A stretch of 38,426 nucleotides of DNA from Pelosinus propionicus DSM 13327 (GCF_900114615.1 NZ_FOTS01000048.1:1-38426), one strand, 5' to 3'. Counted from the first letter of the stretch, positions 25,507 through 34,034 are shown. Notes: a model not told the origin generated them from the sequence alone. Translations and numbers: made by a program.

Positions 25507-25971
25507 ATTAACAATTTGAAAAATGAAGTCTTACGGGAAGTTGGGATGCTGGCACGCTGCATTCAGTCCATTAGTGATATAAAATTTCGAGAAATAAGAT
25601 TACAAAGAGGGCAATTTATTTTTCTGACTCGTATTTGCGAATGCCCTGGCGTTAATCTGGTTGAGCTTTCTAATATCTTAAAAGTGGACAAAGCAACAAC
25701 AACCAAGGCAGTTCAAAAGCTGATGGATGAGAACTATGTGCGAAGAGAACGCGGTAATGATGATAAACGAATGTGGCACCTTTTTCCGACTGCAAAAGCT
25801 GCAGAGGCTTACTCCTATATCATTCAAGAAGAGAATCGGAATATTGAAAGCTGTTTCAATGGATTTAATTTAGAGGAAAAAGAAACCGTATTTCAATTGT
25901 TAAAGAAAATGCGTGAAAATATTGAACAGGATTGGAAAGAACTAAAGACATTCAAAGAAGAACGAGAATGA
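25507..25971 (+). CDS. MarR-family transcriptional regulator (second)
   Basis: Winged-helix regulator of about 151-154 residues. The recognition region is VNLVELSNILKVDKATTTKAVQKLMDENYVRRE, with the wing RGNDDKRMWHLFPT, and a long C-terminal helix pair. The start is unclear. The AAAGGAGG site fits best with ATT at 25507, eight bases downstream, a rare start codon giving MNNLKNEV; TTG at 25516 is 17 bases away; an ATG does not exist nearby in frame. A threonine aldolase gene follows after 36 bases, so it probably regulates that operon. Confidence 0.85.
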   Translation: MNNLKNEVLREVGMLARCIQSISDIKFREIRLQRGQFIFLTRICECPGVNLVELSNILKVDKATTTKAVQKLMDENYVRRERGNDDKRMWHLFPTAKAAEAYSYIIQEENRNIESCFNGFNLEEKETVFQLLKKMRENIEQDWKELKTFKEERE

Positions 25972-26007
25972 AAGTAGTATATACAATAAGTAATTGGGGG
26001 AATAGCT

Positions 26008-27057
26008 GTGAAAATTGTTGATTTACGTAGCGATACGGTAACCAAACCTACTTTGGAAATGCGACAGGCCATGTACCAAGCCGAAGTAGGTGATGATGTA
26101 TATGGGGAAGATCCGACAGTGCAAAAGCTGGAAGAGCTGGGTGCTGGAATTATGGGGAAAGAGTCTGCATTATTTGTTGCCAGCGGGACAATGGGCAACC
26201 AAATTGCTCTAATGGCGCATACTAATAAAGGCGATGAAGTCATTTGTGAAGCGGATTCTCACATCTTTTATTATGAAGTTGCCGGAATCGCCTGCTTGGC
26301 AGGTGCACAAGCGCGTCCGATCAGCGGGCAGCGCGGCATTCTTTCCTCAGATAGAATCAAACATCATATTCGGCCGCAAGATGTTCATCAGCCTCGTACG
26401 GGCTTAATTTGTCTGGAAAACACTCATAATCGGGCTGGTGGAACTTGTTATTCCGTTCAGGAGCTAGCGCAGATAAAAGAGCTTGCTGATTCTAATCATA
26501 TTCCAGTGCATATGGATGGAGCTAGAATCTTTAATGCAGCTACAGCGCAAAATGTGAGTGTAGAGAAATTGGCGGAAAAAGCTACTTCGATTACGTTTTG
26601 CCTCTCCAAAGGGTTATGTGCACCTGTAGGTTCATTGCTGACAGGTTCTCATGATTTCATACAGGAATGCCGTCGCTATCGAAAAATGCTAGGTGGAGGA
26701 ATGAGGCAGGCTGGCATCATTGCTGCTGCGGGTATTGTTGGATTAGAAACGATGGTGGAGCGGCTGCAAGATGATCATCTACATGCAAGAATATTGGCGG
26801 AAGCTTTAGTTTCGATTGGAATGGATATTGATATGGAAACGGTTCAAACCAATATTGTTATCGCAAATGTTTCTTCATTCGGTATTACGGCCAAGCAGGC
26901 AGCAGCATTATTGGGAGAGCAAGGAATTAAGGCTGCTGTATTTGGGGAGTACAGCATACGTTTTGTTACCCATCACGGCATAGAAAAAGACGATATTAAC
27001 TATACCGCTGGCATAATCGCAAAACTAGTTAAAGAAATTAATGCAGGCTTACTTTAG
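26008..27057 (+). CDS. ltaE: Low-specificity L-threonine aldolase
   Basis: 349-residue pyridoxal phosphate enzyme of fold type I that splits L-threonine or allo-threonine to glycine and acetaldehyde. The start VDLRSDTVTKPTLEMRQAM, VGDDVYGEDPTV, FVASGTMGNQIAL, CLENTHN and VHMDGARIFNAA are the hallmark blocks; the cofactor-binding Lys201 is in FCLSKGLCAPVGSLL. The start is GTG after TTGGGGG. It follows the MarR gene by 36 bases, so the pair is likely one transcript and aldolase expression depends on the MarR ligand. Confidence 0.93.
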   Translation: MKIVDLRSDTVTKPTLEMRQAMYQAEVGDDVYGEDPTVQKLEELGAGIMGKESALFVASGTMGNQIALMAHTNKGDEVICEADSHIFYYEVAGIACLAGAQARPISGQRGILSSDRIKHHIRPQDVHQPRTGLICLENTHNRAGGTCYSVQELAQIKELADSNHIPVHMDGARIFNAATAQNVSVEKLAEKATSITFCLSKGLCAPVGSLLTGSHDFIQECRRYRKMLGGGMRQAGIIAAAGIVGLETMVERLQDDHLHARILAEALVSIGMDIDMETVQTNIVIANVSSFGITAKQAAALLGEQGIKAAVFGEYSIRFVTHHGIEKDDINYTAGIIAKLVKEINAGLL

Positions 27058-27097
27058 GTGGCTTAGGTTTGCTCTATAGTAAAGACAAGGTGATACA

Positions 27098-27129
27098 AAG
27101 GATTTTCAATTAAAGGATTGAAAATCCTT
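27098..27129 (+). terminator. Perfect hairpin after ltaE
   Basis: AAGGATTTTCAAT (27098-27110) pairs fully with ATTGAAAATCCTT (27117-27129), loop TAAAGG. It lies 40 bases after ltaE and lacks a T-run (ACTCCC follows), so it is a 3'-end stem or a weak terminator. Confidence 0.55.
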
Positions 27130-27153
27130 ACTCCCAGTATTGAAGAATAAAAG

Positions 27154-27567
27154 TTGATCTCTCTTGCTATTGCGCAAGTAAAGGCAGGGGATATCGAAAA
27201 GAATCAATTACTCGGCAAAATGAGCAATATGATTTCTGGGTATTGCCGCATGGAGGTACAATCATTTATTGCGGGCTGTGCGGAGATACCTCTTTTATTT
27301 AAACATCTGCAGGGTGATTATACTAGTATTGATCCCACCTTGCTTTTGGCTAAAGAAGTGGTAAGATATGCAGCCCAGAATGGATTTAAGAGAATGGAGT
27401 ACTGTGAGCGGCCGTCTGATAGCAGTGGTGCCACAAAGGGAAACACGAATTGTATAGATGACTTATATACACAAAAACCAGCAAGCAGTGTGCTGGTTTT
27501 TACTATTTGCAGAACGCAAATTTTTTTCTTACTCCATATGATAAGGAATAAAGAGCGTATCTCTTAG
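27154..27567 (+). pseudogene. 3' remnant of an aspartate/glutamate racemase-family gene
   Basis: The reading frame from 27154 to about 27395 encodes the C-terminal part of an Asp/Glu racemase-family protein: AQVKAGDIEKNQLL, then FIAGCAEIPLLF with the second catalytic Cys, then IDPTLLLAKEVVRYAAQNG. About 110 N-terminal residues, including the first catalytic cysteine, are missing, and an in-frame stop stands just before the fragment. After residue 85 the frame runs on without family similarity through the terminator at 27473. No ribosome binding site is present. A dead fragment left by a deletion next to ltaE. Confidence 0.75.
27473..27502 (+). terminator. Terminator of the former racemase gene
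   Basis: AAAAACCAGCA (27473-27483) pairs perfectly with TGCTGGTTTTT (27491-27501), with T residues at the end. It survives although the gene in front of it is broken. Confidence 0.85.
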
Positions 27568-27638
27568 TTAGAAAAGTATGAGAAAAGTCGATGATAAGAT
27601 TGATGATGCATTGTGCTATTTTATAAATTTTGTAAATA

Positions 27639-28334
27639 TTACTCTATAGTGATACTGAATCCAAATTCATCGGATAATCCTTTCAGCCCAGCATCTGTCA
27701 CATGTACAGCACGCCCATCGGGTAAATGTTCTATCCACCTAAGTTCAAATAACCGCTTTGTAAGAGAGGCACCTAAGCTTCCTGCTAAATGATGGCGGCG
27801 TTCACTCCAGTCTAAACATTGACGAGCAAAACAACGGCGGCTCTTGGGCCTCTTTTCAACTTCTACTCCCAATTTGAGTAATTTTTCCTTGCCTTCTGCA
27901 CTGAGTATAAATTCTTTTCCGGACTTCTCTATGAATTTCAATTCGAGGAATCTGTCCGTTAGTGCAACACCAATTTTACCTGCTAAATGATCGTAGCAGG
28001 TTCGAGCAAATTGTAAGGCGTGTAATTGATTCGATTCTCGAAGTGAACAAATCGATTTTGGCGGTGAGATGGTTTGAAGTGCTTCCAATGCATGCCCGAC
28101 TTCGCTGCTTGCGAGGCGGAAATATTTATGCCGGCCATATGGCTCTTGAATAAGCAGACCTGCATGTATCAATTTTGCAAGATGCATACTGGCCGTCTGT
28201 GGTGAGACCTTAGCAGCGCGAGCTAAATCGCCTGCAGGCAGCGATTTTCCGCCAAGTAAACTGATAAGCATTGCTGCACGTGATGGATTACCGATAAGAG
28301 AGGCAACTACAGCAAGGTTAGGATTTGAATTCAT
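27639..28334 (-). CDS. ArsR-type HTH regulator
   Basis: 231-residue regulator with an ArsR-type winged helix at the N-terminus (LIGNPSRAAMLISLLGG, then LPAGDLARAAKVSPQTASMHLAKLIHAGLL, then the wing GRHKYFRL). The extra C-terminal part of about 130 residues contains two related copies: CYDHLAGKIGVALTDRFLELKFIE and ERRHHLAGSLGASLTKRLFELRWIE, an internal duplication. Cys residues (ICSLRES, RRCFARQCLDW) could serve metal or redox sensing. The ATG at 28334 follows GGAGGTGAAA; an upstream ATG at 28364 is weaker. It is transcribed away from the sulfite reductase-like gene. Confidence 0.85.
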   Translation of the reverse strand: MNSNPNLAVVASLIGNPSRAAMLISLLGGKSLPAGDLARAAKVSPQTASMHLAKLIHAGLLIQEPYGRHKYFRLASSEVGHALEALQTISPPKSICSLRESNQLHALQFARTCYDHLAGKIGVALTDRFLELKFIEKSGKEFILSAEGKEKLLKLGVEVEKRPKSRRCFARQCLDWSERRHHLAGSLGASLTKRLFELRWIEHLPDGRAVHVTDAGLKGLSDEFGFSITIE

Positions 28335-28366
28335 ATGTGTTTCACCTCCAGATAAAACATTCATAC

Positions 28367-28383
28367 TTCGATGATAAACGAAA
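28367..28383. promoter_or_regulatory. Possible ArsR operator in the divergent region
   Basis: TTCG, eight bases, CGAA form a short inverted repeat (about 28367-28382), just upstream of a -10-like TACAAT (28395-28400) for the plus-strand gene. Its position between the two divergent genes fits a regulator site; the match is short. Confidence 0.3.
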
Positions 28384-28444
28384 TATTGTCGTGTTACAAT
28401 AGTGCCAGAGTGAAAAAATGGTTAAAAAAGAGGTGTCGGACAGT

Positions 28445-29290
28445 ATGATTAACCCATGTAATTCGATTAGACAGCACGGTCATATCAAGCAGCAGCAACA
28501 AGGATTTGCTGCAGTGCGCATTCGGACAATTGCTGGTAATATGACGAGTGATCAGCTTCGTAAAGTAGCATATTTATCTGACAAATACGGTCAAGGGCAA
28601 CTTCATATTACCACGCGTCAGTCAGTGGAGATCCATTGGGTGCAGGAAAACCAGTTGAAAACAATGTTTCAAGAGATATATGATTTTGGTCTACTTCTTG
28701 CAGTTCGAGGACCTCGGGTTATGACAGTGATTGCCTGCCCGGGCGTAACCCTTTGTAAGCGAGGAATTGGCGATACAACTAGGTTAGCTACTCAGTTGAA
28801 TGATTGTGTAGTAGGGCGGGATTTGTCAGGTAAAACAAAAATCGCCGTCAGCGGCTGTCCAAGTTCATGTGCAAAGCCTCAAATTAATGACATTGGGCTT
28901 CATGGCATTATAATCCCTACTGTGTTTGAGGGATGTGTTGGTTGTAATTTCTGTACTCAGCATTGTAAAGTGGCGGCGATTAAGGTCGAGGAAATGATCC
29001 CGAGTATTGATAGCAGCAAGTGCATTGGGTGCGGAGCCTGTGTGAAGAATTGTCCCCAAAAAGCCTTGACTGCTAAGCGGCAAGGATATACCGTATATGT
29101 GGGAGGGAAAATTGGGAAGAAGCCAATGCTAGGTACGAAAATATTTTCCGTTATTCCTGAGCAGGAGGCGATCTCTTGCATTCAGCGGATATTAGAGGCT
29201 TATAGCCGACTGAGTTTCAAGGGAGAGCGAATCGGCACGGTGATAAATCGTATTGGAATGACTAACTTTCAACAAGAGGTATTGAAATAG
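28445..29290 (+). CDS. Siroheme sulfite/nitrite reductase-like protein with two ferredoxin clusters
   Basis: 281-residue protein. The N-terminal part is a ferredoxin-like half domain of nitrite/sulfite reductases (GQLHITTRQSVEIHWV). The siroheme/[4Fe-4S] ligands are Cys98, Cys104 (CPGVTLC), Cys138 and Cys142 (CPSSC). Two [4Fe-4S] ferredoxin motifs follow (CVGCNFCTQHC and CIGCGACVKNC). This order, in one short chain, resembles AsrC of anaerobic sulfite reductase and related small siroheme proteins. I see no asrA or asrB partner nearby. ATG 28445 follows GAGGTG; the frame is open from 28418. The divergent ArsR-type gene may control it. Sulfite, nitrite or another acceptor is possible. Confidence 0.82.
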   Translation: MINPCNSIRQHGHIKQQQQGFAAVRIRTIAGNMTSDQLRKVAYLSDKYGQGQLHITTRQSVEIHWVQENQLKTMFQEIYDFGLLLAVRGPRVMTVIACPGVTLCKRGIGDTTRLATQLNDCVVGRDLSGKTKIAVSGCPSSCAKPQINDIGLHGIIIPTVFEGCVGCNFCTQHCKVAAIKVEEMIPSIDSSKCIGCGACVKNCPQKALTAKRQGYTVYVGGKIGKKPMLGTKIFSVIPEQEAISCIQRILEAYSRLSFKGERIGTVINRIGMTNFQQEVLK

Positions 29291-29342
29291 GATCTGTTCA
29301 AAGCAGATACGACTTTGCATTTATCGTAAGATTATCATGGTG

Positions 29343-30248
29343 CTATCTCTCATTTTCCTTTAGAAAGGTTTCAATATTTTTTAATGCCTTTTCACTTAGG
29401 CGGTCAAAGGCTTGTTTGGTGAGTCCGGATGATGCATTCATGCAGTTGACATGGGGATTGGCAAGAAGCTTGCCGGTATCATCGCCGAGTGCCGCAGCCG
29501 TGTCGCAGAAAAATTCGTTGTCACCGTGTTCCAGCCATTTGGCAAGGGCAGTGATATCGTGAGATGGACCGATAGAGGTATTGAACAGTATTTTGTGATT
29601 GCCAAACCATTTAAATTGTTCATCGTGAAATAAGATGACGTTTTTATTCAGGCAGGTACAGATCACATCAACTGTATTCAGAAGTTCTTTTAATGGCAGG
29701 TATTTTATTTTTTTTGTTTCCTGTTCTGGTTTGCGGGTACGGCTGAAATAATATAAATCAGCTCCTAGTGCCTGAAGGCCGCCGGCAATCAGCTGACCGG
29801 AAGTACCAAGACCGACGATGCCTACTTTTAAATCAGTAAGCTCGATTGGCAGTTTCTGCCACTGTTTATTGCCGAAGCCATGAAGATAGCGAATCAGTTC
29901 GCTGGCTATATATTCGACAACTCCTTGGTCGCCGTAGTCGCGGATGCCGTATACTGTGATATTTTTTGCACGGGCAGTGCGAATGTCTACATTGGCACTT
30001 GCTTCGGAATATAGGCTGCAGCACATGCCGATGTAGCGAATTTGGGGGCAGGCATCAAGTACGTTCTTTTCTATGCAGCTGGTATAACTAAGTAATACAG
30101 CATCTGCATCGCCAATTCGACGGATTATTTCCGTATCGTCCTTCGGAATATCATTAAATAGCACTACTTCTTCTGCATAATCATGAAGTTTTTGCTGAGC
30201 TGACGGAACGAGCCTGATAGGCTCTATAGCAACTAATTTTTTAAACAT
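29343..30248 (-). CDS. D-isomer 2-hydroxyacid dehydrogenase-like protein
   Basis: 301-residue protein of the D-2-hydroxyacid dehydrogenase family. The NAD-binding motif is VGIVGLGTSGQLIAGGL. The catalytic Arg position (usually in N-x-x-R-G) reads NTSIGPSHD, so the arginine is missing; the downstream His is not obvious either (HVNCMNASSG). It is therefore a diverged or inactive family member, perhaps binding rather than reducing a ligand. The ATG at 30248 follows GAGAGAGG. It is a single gene, convergent with the sulfite reductase-like gene. Confidence 0.75.
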   Translation of the reverse strand: MFKKLVAIEPIRLVPSAQQKLHDYAEEVVLFNDIPKDDTEIIRRIGDADAVLLSYTSCIEKNVLDACPQIRYIGMCCSLYSEASANVDIRTARAKNITVYGIRDYGDQGVVEYIASELIRYLHGFGNKQWQKLPIELTDLKVGIVGLGTSGQLIAGGLQALGADLYYFSRTRKPEQETKKIKYLPLKELLNTVDVICTCLNKNVILFHDEQFKWFGNHKILFNTSIGPSHDITALAKWLEHGDNEFFCDTAAALGDDTGKLLANPHVNCMNASSGLTKQAFDRLSEKALKNIETFLKENER

Positions 30249-30340
30249 TGCATGTTACCTCTCTCCAAGTTTACTTTCATATTTTAAAAAAATTTATAAT
30301 TATAAGATACGCTGTCAGTCTCTTTTTAACCTTTTACTAG

Positions 30341-30763
30341 TTTGGCAGGAGTTTTGCTATTGTGAAAATAGCTGGTGCTTTTTATCTTGCTTACTTAGGT
30401 ATCACTACTTTGCTTGCAAAAGAGAGTACACTGGTTTCACCTGACAGAGAAGCTATGTCAGATCAAGATCTATATTTACAGGGGCTTTTAACTAGTGTAC
30501 TCAATCCCAAAGTGGCTCTGTTCTTTCTGTCCTTTCTTCCCCAGTTTATTGTCTTAGAGAATAGCTATGGTATTTTGCCTTTTATGCTCCTCGGAGTCAC
30601 TTTCGTAACAACTGGTACTCTTTGGTGTTTGCTGCTCGTTTTGTTCTCATCAGGTATGACAAATTTCCTTCGGCAAAGAAGTCGAGTGACTCATATGATG
30701 AACAAAGTGTGCGGGGGAATTTATTTGCTTTTAGGGGTAAAAATTCTAACGGTTGAACGATAA
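30341..30763 (+). pseudogene. 5'-truncated LysE/RhtB amino acid exporter
   Basis: The frame after the TAG at 30338-30340 encodes FGRSFAIVKIAGAFYLAYLG and then the later two thirds of a LysE/RhtB exporter (LLTSVLNPKVALFFLSFLPQF, three more membrane segments, and a normal end VCGGIYLLLGVKILTVER). The first 60-70 residues of the family, including the GPN/PGP motif and the first helices, are missing, and no ribosome binding site precedes the GTG at 30362. A short protein from GTG of 133 residues might be made, but the gene is most likely dead. Confidence 0.75.
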
Positions 30764-31112
30764 AATAAAGCTGCACGATTAAGGAAATGGACTTTAAGAC
30801 GTTAGACGATACCGGTCAAAGGTAGGCTGTCATTAAAACTCAACTCGCATGTATGAGTATAATATTACTAAAAAATCCAGGATTTCAAGTATTTTTGTGA
30901 AATCCTGGATTTTGGTTTAAAGAAACGTAATATTCTTGATGTTTTTTACGAATAGTAATGAAGATTAACTATTGTATTGCCATTTTACGACTTTAATGAA
31001 ATTAAAATAGATTATTAGAGGGATTTGATTACTATTAGTAGAATGTTTGCTGTATATAATTACTTATAGTTTGCAATGGGATGAAATGTGCTATAATTAT
31101 AGGAGGATACTT
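30764..31112 (+). other. 349-base gap: hairpin and Lrp promoter only
   Basis: AAAATCCAGGATTTCA (30872-30887) pairs perfectly with TGAAATCCTGGATTTT (30898-30913), a 16-base-pair terminator-like stem. Further right, TTTGCA (about 31070) and TATAAT (31092-31097) form a promoter for the Lrp gene. I see no gene in this stretch. Confidence 0.6.
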
Positions 31113-31544
31113 ATGGATCATATTGATAACGAGATTATTAAAATTCTAGAACAAAATGGTAGAGTTAGTCATGAAGAAATTGCTAAAAGATTACACCTGT
31201 CTAGACCAGCTATACATAAACGCATTGAAAATTTAGAACAAGAGGGGATAATAACTGGGTATAAGGCATTAATTGATTGGCGAAAAGTTACACCATGTAT
31301 CCGATGCTTACTATTTCTAAAAATCAACGGAAGATATTTTGCCCAAATTGCGGATGAAATAGCTGGCATGGACATGGACGGAGTAGTCATAGAAGAGTGT
31401 CACCGTCTGGCAGGAGAATGGTGTGTGCTAATAAAAACGAGAATTTCATCACCGGAAGATACGACAAAGATACTAGATCGTGTTTGGAAATTTGATGGGG
31501 TATTAGAATCATCAACAACCTTTGTTATTGATACGGTCTTATAA
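31113..31544 (+). CDS. Lrp/AsnC-family transcriptional regulator
   Basis: 143-residue regulator. The N-terminal helix-turn-helix is DNEIIKILEQNGRVSHEEIAKRLHLSRPAIHKRIENLEQEG, followed by a hinge (IITGYKALIDW) and the C-terminal RAM domain that binds amino acids and forms oligomers. The ATG at 31113 follows AGGAGGA. A NIPSNAP gene starts 44 bases after the stop and may be co-transcribed. An amino acid exporter relic lies upstream, a type of gene often controlled by Lrp proteins, so this regulator may have lost its target. Confidence 0.92.
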   Translation: MDHIDNEIIKILEQNGRVSHEEIAKRLHLSRPAIHKRIENLEQEGIITGYKALIDWRKVTPCIRCLLFLKINGRYFAQIADEIAGMDMDGVVIEECHRLAGEWCVLIKTRISSPEDTTKILDRVWKFDGVLESSTTFVIDTVL

Positions 31545-31588
31545 TGAATCCTAGGCATGATCAAATTTTAAAAAGGGGGATTCAATTA

Positions 31589-31894
31589 ATGGTTACTTGT
31601 TATTTGCGATATATTATTGATCCTTATAAAGTTGCAGAGTTTGAAGAATACGGAAAGATGTGGATACCACTTGTAAATAAACTAGGTGGTGTTCATCATG
31701 GATACTTTTTGCCCCATGAAGGAGCAAACAATGTTGCTTATGCTTTATTTAGCTTCCCAAGTCTTGCTGAATATGAGCGATATAGAGAAGTCATTAAAAC
31801 GGATGAGGCATGCAAGAATGCTTTTGATTTTGCAGAAACAACCCGCTGTATTTTGAGTTATGAACGCAGCTTTTTAAAGCCTGTATTTAAATAA
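31589..31894 (+). CDS. NIPSNAP family protein
   Basis: 101-residue protein with the ferredoxin-like alpha+beta fold of the NIPSNAP family: LRYIIDPYKVAEFEEYGKMWIPLVNKLGGVHHGYFLPHEG, then YALFSFPSLAEYERYREVIKTD. Function in bacteria is not established. ATG 31589 follows AAGGGGG; the frame is open from 31544, overlapping the Lrp stop. Adjacent to and downstream of the Lrp gene. Confidence 0.82.
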   Translation: MVTCYLRYIIDPYKVAEFEEYGKMWIPLVNKLGGVHHGYFLPHEGANNVAYALFSFPSLAEYERYREVIKTDEACKNAFDFAETTRCILSYERSFLKPVFK

Positions 31895-31919
31895 TGATTC
31901 ATTTAGCGGAGGATGTGAA

Positions 31920-32070
31920 ATGAAAATAGAGGGATATATTGCGTCCACAAGGTTTTAAGCCAGACAATTCACCACATTTATGTGAGAAACTAACAAATCA
32001 AGCTATACAATTTACCGCTGAATACTTGAAAAGAAGAATTGGAGAATCGTTTTCTTATGCTAGTTTGTAG
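31920..32070 (+). pseudogene. Small gene broken by a frameshift
   Basis: An ATG at 31920 with a strong GGAGG eight bases upstream begins MKIEGYI and stops after 12 codons. In the next frame, 31942-32070 reads RPQGFKPDNSPHLCEKL and continues to YLKRRIGESFSYASL and a stop. A single-base change near 31940 would join them into one protein of about 50 residues. I do not recognise it. Its end overlaps the convergent DJ-1 gene by 11 bases. Confidence 0.45.
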
Positions 32071-32671
32071 TATTATACGGCGGGTAAAAGCCCATTAGGT
32101 TTTTAACATTACGGCAGTTATCCGCGGATGTTAACATTTCAAGTAAGGTAAAGGCCACTCCCAAGGCGGTGGATGGACACGATGATGTTATTAGATTTTT
32201 ATCAACGACGATGGGTTGATTCATTACTTGTACTCCGAATGCAGCTAATTCTTGTTGACGCAATCCATTATTTAAATGATAGGTTGTACCCTTGCGACCT
32301 TTCAATACACCGCTTTTTCCTAATGGTAAAGCGCCAACGCATACAGATGCAATGATTTTTTTCTCCTGATCAAATTTTCGGATGACAGAAAGAAATTCCT
32401 CGCTAAAAGCATCGACGTAAAAGCCTGCCTCTTCAAAACCACCTGGTATAGCCAATGCATCAAACATGGTTACATCAACATCGGATAGCTGTATTTCGGG
32501 AAGTATGGTAAAATTCCAGGTACACTTCAACTCTTTTCGTAGGCCGCAGGTTATTACTTCAGTAGAGCCATCTCCTTCTTGCTTATTCCAGCCCAGCACA
32601 TCGGTAAAAACACTGGCTTCATACGCTTCAAAACCGTTGGAGAGTAAGAGTAATACTTTTTTTGTTTTCAT
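32060..32671 (-). CDS. DJ-1/PfpI family protein (second)
   Basis: 203-residue protein of the DJ-1/ThiJ type. The start KKVLLLLSNGFEAYEASVFTDVLGW carries the conserved Glu, ALAIPGGFEEAGFY follows, and the nucleophile elbow is ASVCVGALPLGKSGVLKGRKGTTYH with the reactive Cys. Such proteins act as deglycases, chaperones or hydrolases against reactive carbonyl stress. The upstream ribosome binding site is weak (GGCGGCGATC). It stands alone on the minus strand. Confidence 0.85.
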   Translation of the reverse strand: MKTKKVLLLLSNGFEAYEASVFTDVLGWNKQEGDGSTEVITCGLRKELKCTWNFTILPEIQLSDVDVTMFDALAIPGGFEEAGFYVDAFSEEFLSVIRKFDQEKKIIASVCVGALPLGKSGVLKGRKGTTYHLNNGLRQQELAAFGVQVMNQPIVVDKNLITSSCPSTALGVAFTLLEMLTSADNCRNVKNLMGFYPPYNTTN

Positions 32672-32780
32672 TAAGATCGCCGCCTTAATTCCATTTTCTT
32701 ATGCTTTATCGTATCATAGTTGTAAGTGAATATAAAATTGAAAGTTTAGGATCGATTAACTTTTTATTGGGCAATAGTGA

Positions 32781-32820
32781 AAAAGCCACAACTTCTCAAA
32801 TTTGAAGGGTTGTGGCTTTT
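32781..32820. terminator. Bidirectional terminator hairpin
   Basis: AAAAGCCACAAC (32781-32792) pairs with GTTGTGGCTTTT (32809-32820). A-rich and T-rich flanks on the two sides let it end the minus-strand MFS transcript. Confidence 0.82.
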
Positions 32821-32846
32821 CCTCTTTAAAAAATGTCTAAAAGATA

Positions 32847-34034
32847 TTAATTATTTTTTTCTGTACAATAGTATAAGAATGCTGCAACGGGCATACTTAG
32901 TCCTAGAATTGATGCAAGCATCCAGCCCCCGTAAGCGTATGCCCAGCCGCCTGCTGCTGAACCGATTGCTCCGCCGATAAAGAAAACAGCCATGAATACT
33001 CCGTTTACGCGCCCGCGTATTTCACTTCCCAGTGAATAAATTGCACGCTGACCAAGAACTAGATTTCCCGATACTGCCATGTCTAATGTAATAGCGGCAA
33101 CGACAAATGCGGCTAAAGATAATGTTGATTGGCTTTCAAATAGATGCGTAAGTAAAAAGGAGAGCGCTGCGATTCCAATCGCCACACCTGTCAATAAATT
33201 AGTCCATCCCTTGTCGGCTAATCTTCCTGCGATGGGAGCTGCTATGGCACCAGCCACACCAGCAAGTGCAAATAAGGCAATTCCTTGCTGTGACAAATGA
33301 AAATCATTGGCTAGGGATAAAGGTACAACTGTCCAAAATAGACTAAAAGCACCAAATAGGCAAGCTTGATATAAGGAACGTCGACGTAAAATAGCCTTCG
33401 TTTTAAACAGCGACCACAAAGAACTAAGCAGCTCACTATATTTCAAGCCAGGCAGCGGTTTACGCTCGGGAAGAACAAAAGTCAGCAGCACAGCCAAGAT
33501 TGCGGTAATAGCAGCGGATAGAGCAAATACTGCCTGCCATCCCCAAAGATCAGTAACAAAGCTGGCGATAGGCCGAGCAAGCATGATTCCGAGTAATAGT
33601 CCGCTCATCACGTTGCCTACCACTTGGCCTCGTTGCTCTTCTGTTGCTAAATGGGCTGCATATGGCACTAATATTTGAGCTGATACTGAACCTAACCCGA
33701 TAAACATTGCTGCTATAAGAAAGAACAGCGCATTATGTGCTAAAGGTGCTGCAATCAATGCACAAATAACGACTGCTAATGCTGATACGACTAAGCGTCG
33801 GTTTTCAATAAGATCGCTAAGCGGAACAATAAATAATAGCCCCAAAACATAGCCAATTTGAGTCAGCGTTACGATTAGTCCTGCTGATGCTAAAGAAAGA
33901 TGGGTATCTACACTGATAGGACCAATTAAAGGTTGTGCATAATAAAGATTGGCAACAATAACTCCGCATGCAATTGCTAATAAGAATGTTATCCAGTTTG
34001 GAACTTTCTTAGTTTCTGATTGTACATTTTTCAT
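32847..34034 (-). CDS. MFS drug-type exporter
   Basis: 395-residue twelve-helix transporter of the major facilitator superfamily. The motif between helices 2 and 3 reads LFIVPLSDLIENRR, a variant of the GxLaDrxGrr loop of drug/H+ antiporters, and the motif in the fifth helix region is GNVMSGLLLGIMLARPIASFV. The ATG follows GGAAGGGA. It is divergent from the TetR gene at 34238, and two palindromes in between form its control region, so it is most likely an export pump induced by its substrate. Confidence 0.88.
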   Translation of the reverse strand: MKNVQSETKKVPNWITFLLAIACGVIVANLYYAQPLIGPISVDTHLSLASAGLIVTLTQIGYVLGLLFIVPLSDLIENRRLVVSALAVVICALIAAPLAHNALFFLIAAMFIGLGSVSAQILVPYAAHLATEEQRGQVVGNVMSGLLLGIMLARPIASFVTDLWGWQAVFALSAAITAILAVLLTFVLPERKPLPGLKYSELLSSLWSLFKTKAILRRRSLYQACLFGAFSLFWTVVPLSLANDFHLSQQGIALFALAGVAGAIAAPIAGRLADKGWTNLLTGVAIGIAALSFLLTHLFESQSTLSLAAFVVAAITLDMAVSGNLVLGQRAIYSLGSEIRGRVNGVFMAVFFIGGAIGSAAGGWAYAYGGWMLASILGLSMPVAAFLYYCTEKNN

